A model generated the notes under the pieces. It worked only from the letters and a program-made list of their open reading frames with translations, was not told the DNA's origin and searched no databases. A stretch of 15,094 nt of DNA. Origin: Bacteroidota bacterium (GTDB lineage Bacteria > Bacteroidota > Bacteroidia > Bacteroidales > Tenuifilaceae). The DNA is taken from contig JAEXVC010000176.1 of assembly GCA_023406715.1 (NCBI GenBank), positions 1 to 15,094 of the forward strand. Direction: 5' to 3'. How positions within the stretch are numbered: position 1 is the stretch's first letter; each line of letters starts with the position of its first letter. The position numbers and the translations under genes are program-made. Below are positions 14,242 through 15,094 of this stretch, piece after piece.

Positions 14242-15069
14242 ATGCTAGAGTTTTTCAGCTATCAGTTTATACAGAATGCCTTTTGGGCATCAATTTTAAT
14301 ATCGATTATTGCCGGTTTTATTGGAACATACATTGTTGCCCGCAGGTTGGTTTTCCTAAGCGGTGGTATTACTCACGCATCGTTTGGCGGAATTGGTATT
14401 GCTTGGTACTTTGGGATTAACCCAATACTAGGAGCCTCAATTTTTTCTGTACTTACAGCGCTTGGATTGGAGTCGCTTACAAAAGGAAAGGTTCTGCGCG
14501 AGGATTCTGCCATTGGTATGCTTTGGTCGTTAGGGATGGCAATAGGTATTTTCTTTGTGTTTCTAACCCCAGGATACGCACCAAACCTTATGTCGTACCT
14601 GTTTGGGAATATTCTTACAATCTCAATGGCCGATATTCAGTTGCTTTTAGTACTTGCCTTGGTGGTTACATTATTCTTTGTGGTATTCTATAATCCTATT
14701 CTGTTTATATCGTTCGATCAGGATTACGCTCAAACCCAACATGTACCTGCAAAGTTTATCAGTTATACGCTAAAAGTACTTGTGGCCTTGGCAATTGTTT
14801 TCTCCATTAGGGCAATTGGAATTATTCTTTTGATATCACTTTTAACTATTCCTGCAAATATTGCAAACCTATTTACCAAACGATTTAGTAGAATAATCCT
14901 GCTTTCGGGTGTTATTAGTTTCCTTTCTATAGTTTTTGGGATAGTTCTATCGTTTAAGCTCAATGTACCATCAGGAGCAACCATTATTATTGCTTTGATG
15001 CTCTTTTACCTTGTAGCCAAAGTCGCGGGTTGGTTAAGGTTGATTATTTATAAGGAGACTTTTAAATAG
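14242..15069 (+). CDS. Zinc/manganese ABC transporter permease (ZnuB-like, ABC-3 family)
   Basis: A 275-residue inner-membrane permease that forms the channel through which the bound metal passes. Seen: an N-terminal helix FWASILISIIAGFIGTYIVARR, then LVFLSGGITHASFGGIGIAWYFG, the conserved SGGxxHASFGG motif of the family, and about eight hydrophobic segments in total. The region SIRAIGIILLISLLTIPANIANLF is the usual family motif near helix 6, whose conserved LLxxPA stretch is present. Length matches the family (about 260-290). It is the third gene of a binding protein-ATPase-permease order and completes the importer. The frame ends at 15069 and the window ends 25 bases later, so further operon genes cannot be judged. 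Confidence 0.94.
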   Translation: MLEFFSYQFIQNAFWASILISIIAGFIGTYIVARRLVFLSGGITHASFGGIGIAWYFGINPILGASIFSVLTALGLESLTKGKVLREDSAIGMLWSLGMAIGIFFVFLTPGYAPNLMSYLFGNILTISMADIQLLLVLALVVTLFFVVFYNPILFISFDQDYAQTQHVPAKFISYTLKVLVALAIVFSIRAIGIILLISLLTIPANIANLFTKRFSRIILLSGVISFLSIVFGIVLSFKLNVPSGATIIIALMLFYLVAKVAGWLRLIIYKETFK

Positions 15070-15094
15070 TCACCATCTATCAAGGCGTTTTAAA

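Overview
The window looks like a chromosomal segment of a member of the Bacteroidota, probably an anaerobic or facultative Bacteroidales-type organism. Four things support this. There is a large secreted protein with a type IX secretion C-terminal sorting domain. Three promoters match the Bacteroidota consensus (TTTG, about 18-20 nt, TAnnTTTG). Shine-Dalgarno sequences are essentially absent and the leaders are AT-rich. The lipoproteins and the DUF3352-type protein also resemble families from this phylum. The species cannot be named from the sequence alone.

Left part (1-5525). The window opens inside a DsrC/TusE-like sulfur-carrier gene, followed on the same strand by a DsrE2-family gene; the pair suggests a sulfane-sulfur (persulfide) relay. 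A perfect 13-bp hairpin ends this unit and also serves the convergent kup gene. Three minus-strand genes follow: a Kup potassium transporter, a TPR lipoprotein with its own promoter and terminator, and a membrane sugar-1-phosphate transferase with an unusual central domain.

Middle part (5568-9728). Divergent from the sugar transferase are a short single-chain iron-sulfur L-serine dehydratase with a clear promoter and a 917-residue membrane-anchored protein, apparently a DUF3352-like domain fused to a C-terminal beta-propeller-like region. A gene-free stretch follows (9729-10164). It is packed with palindromes: a hairpin, a nested two-stem structure, a run of adjacent hairpins including a perfect 24-bp palindrome, and a strong terminator. 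It looks like one or two dispersed REP/MITE-like elements.

Right part (10165-15094). A minus-strand gene encodes a 724-residue secreted leucine-rich-repeat protein built from two duplicated modules with 4 and 8 repeats of 21 residues, ending in a type IX sorting domain. Divergent from it is a complete three-gene zinc/manganese ABC importer operon: a binding lipoprotein with a His-rich loop, an ATPase with a His-rich tail, and a permease. A small inverted repeat just before the binding protein is a candidate operator.

The genes form several independent units rather than one pathway. No defence system, CRISPR array, tRNA, rRNA or intact insertion sequence was recognised. The most interesting points are the DsrC-like carrier lacking its second redox cysteine beside DsrE2, the sugar transferase with a degenerate methyltransferase-like insertion and no evident re-entrant helix, the serine dehydratase without the usual C-terminal cysteine tail, and the structured repeats at 9753-10070.
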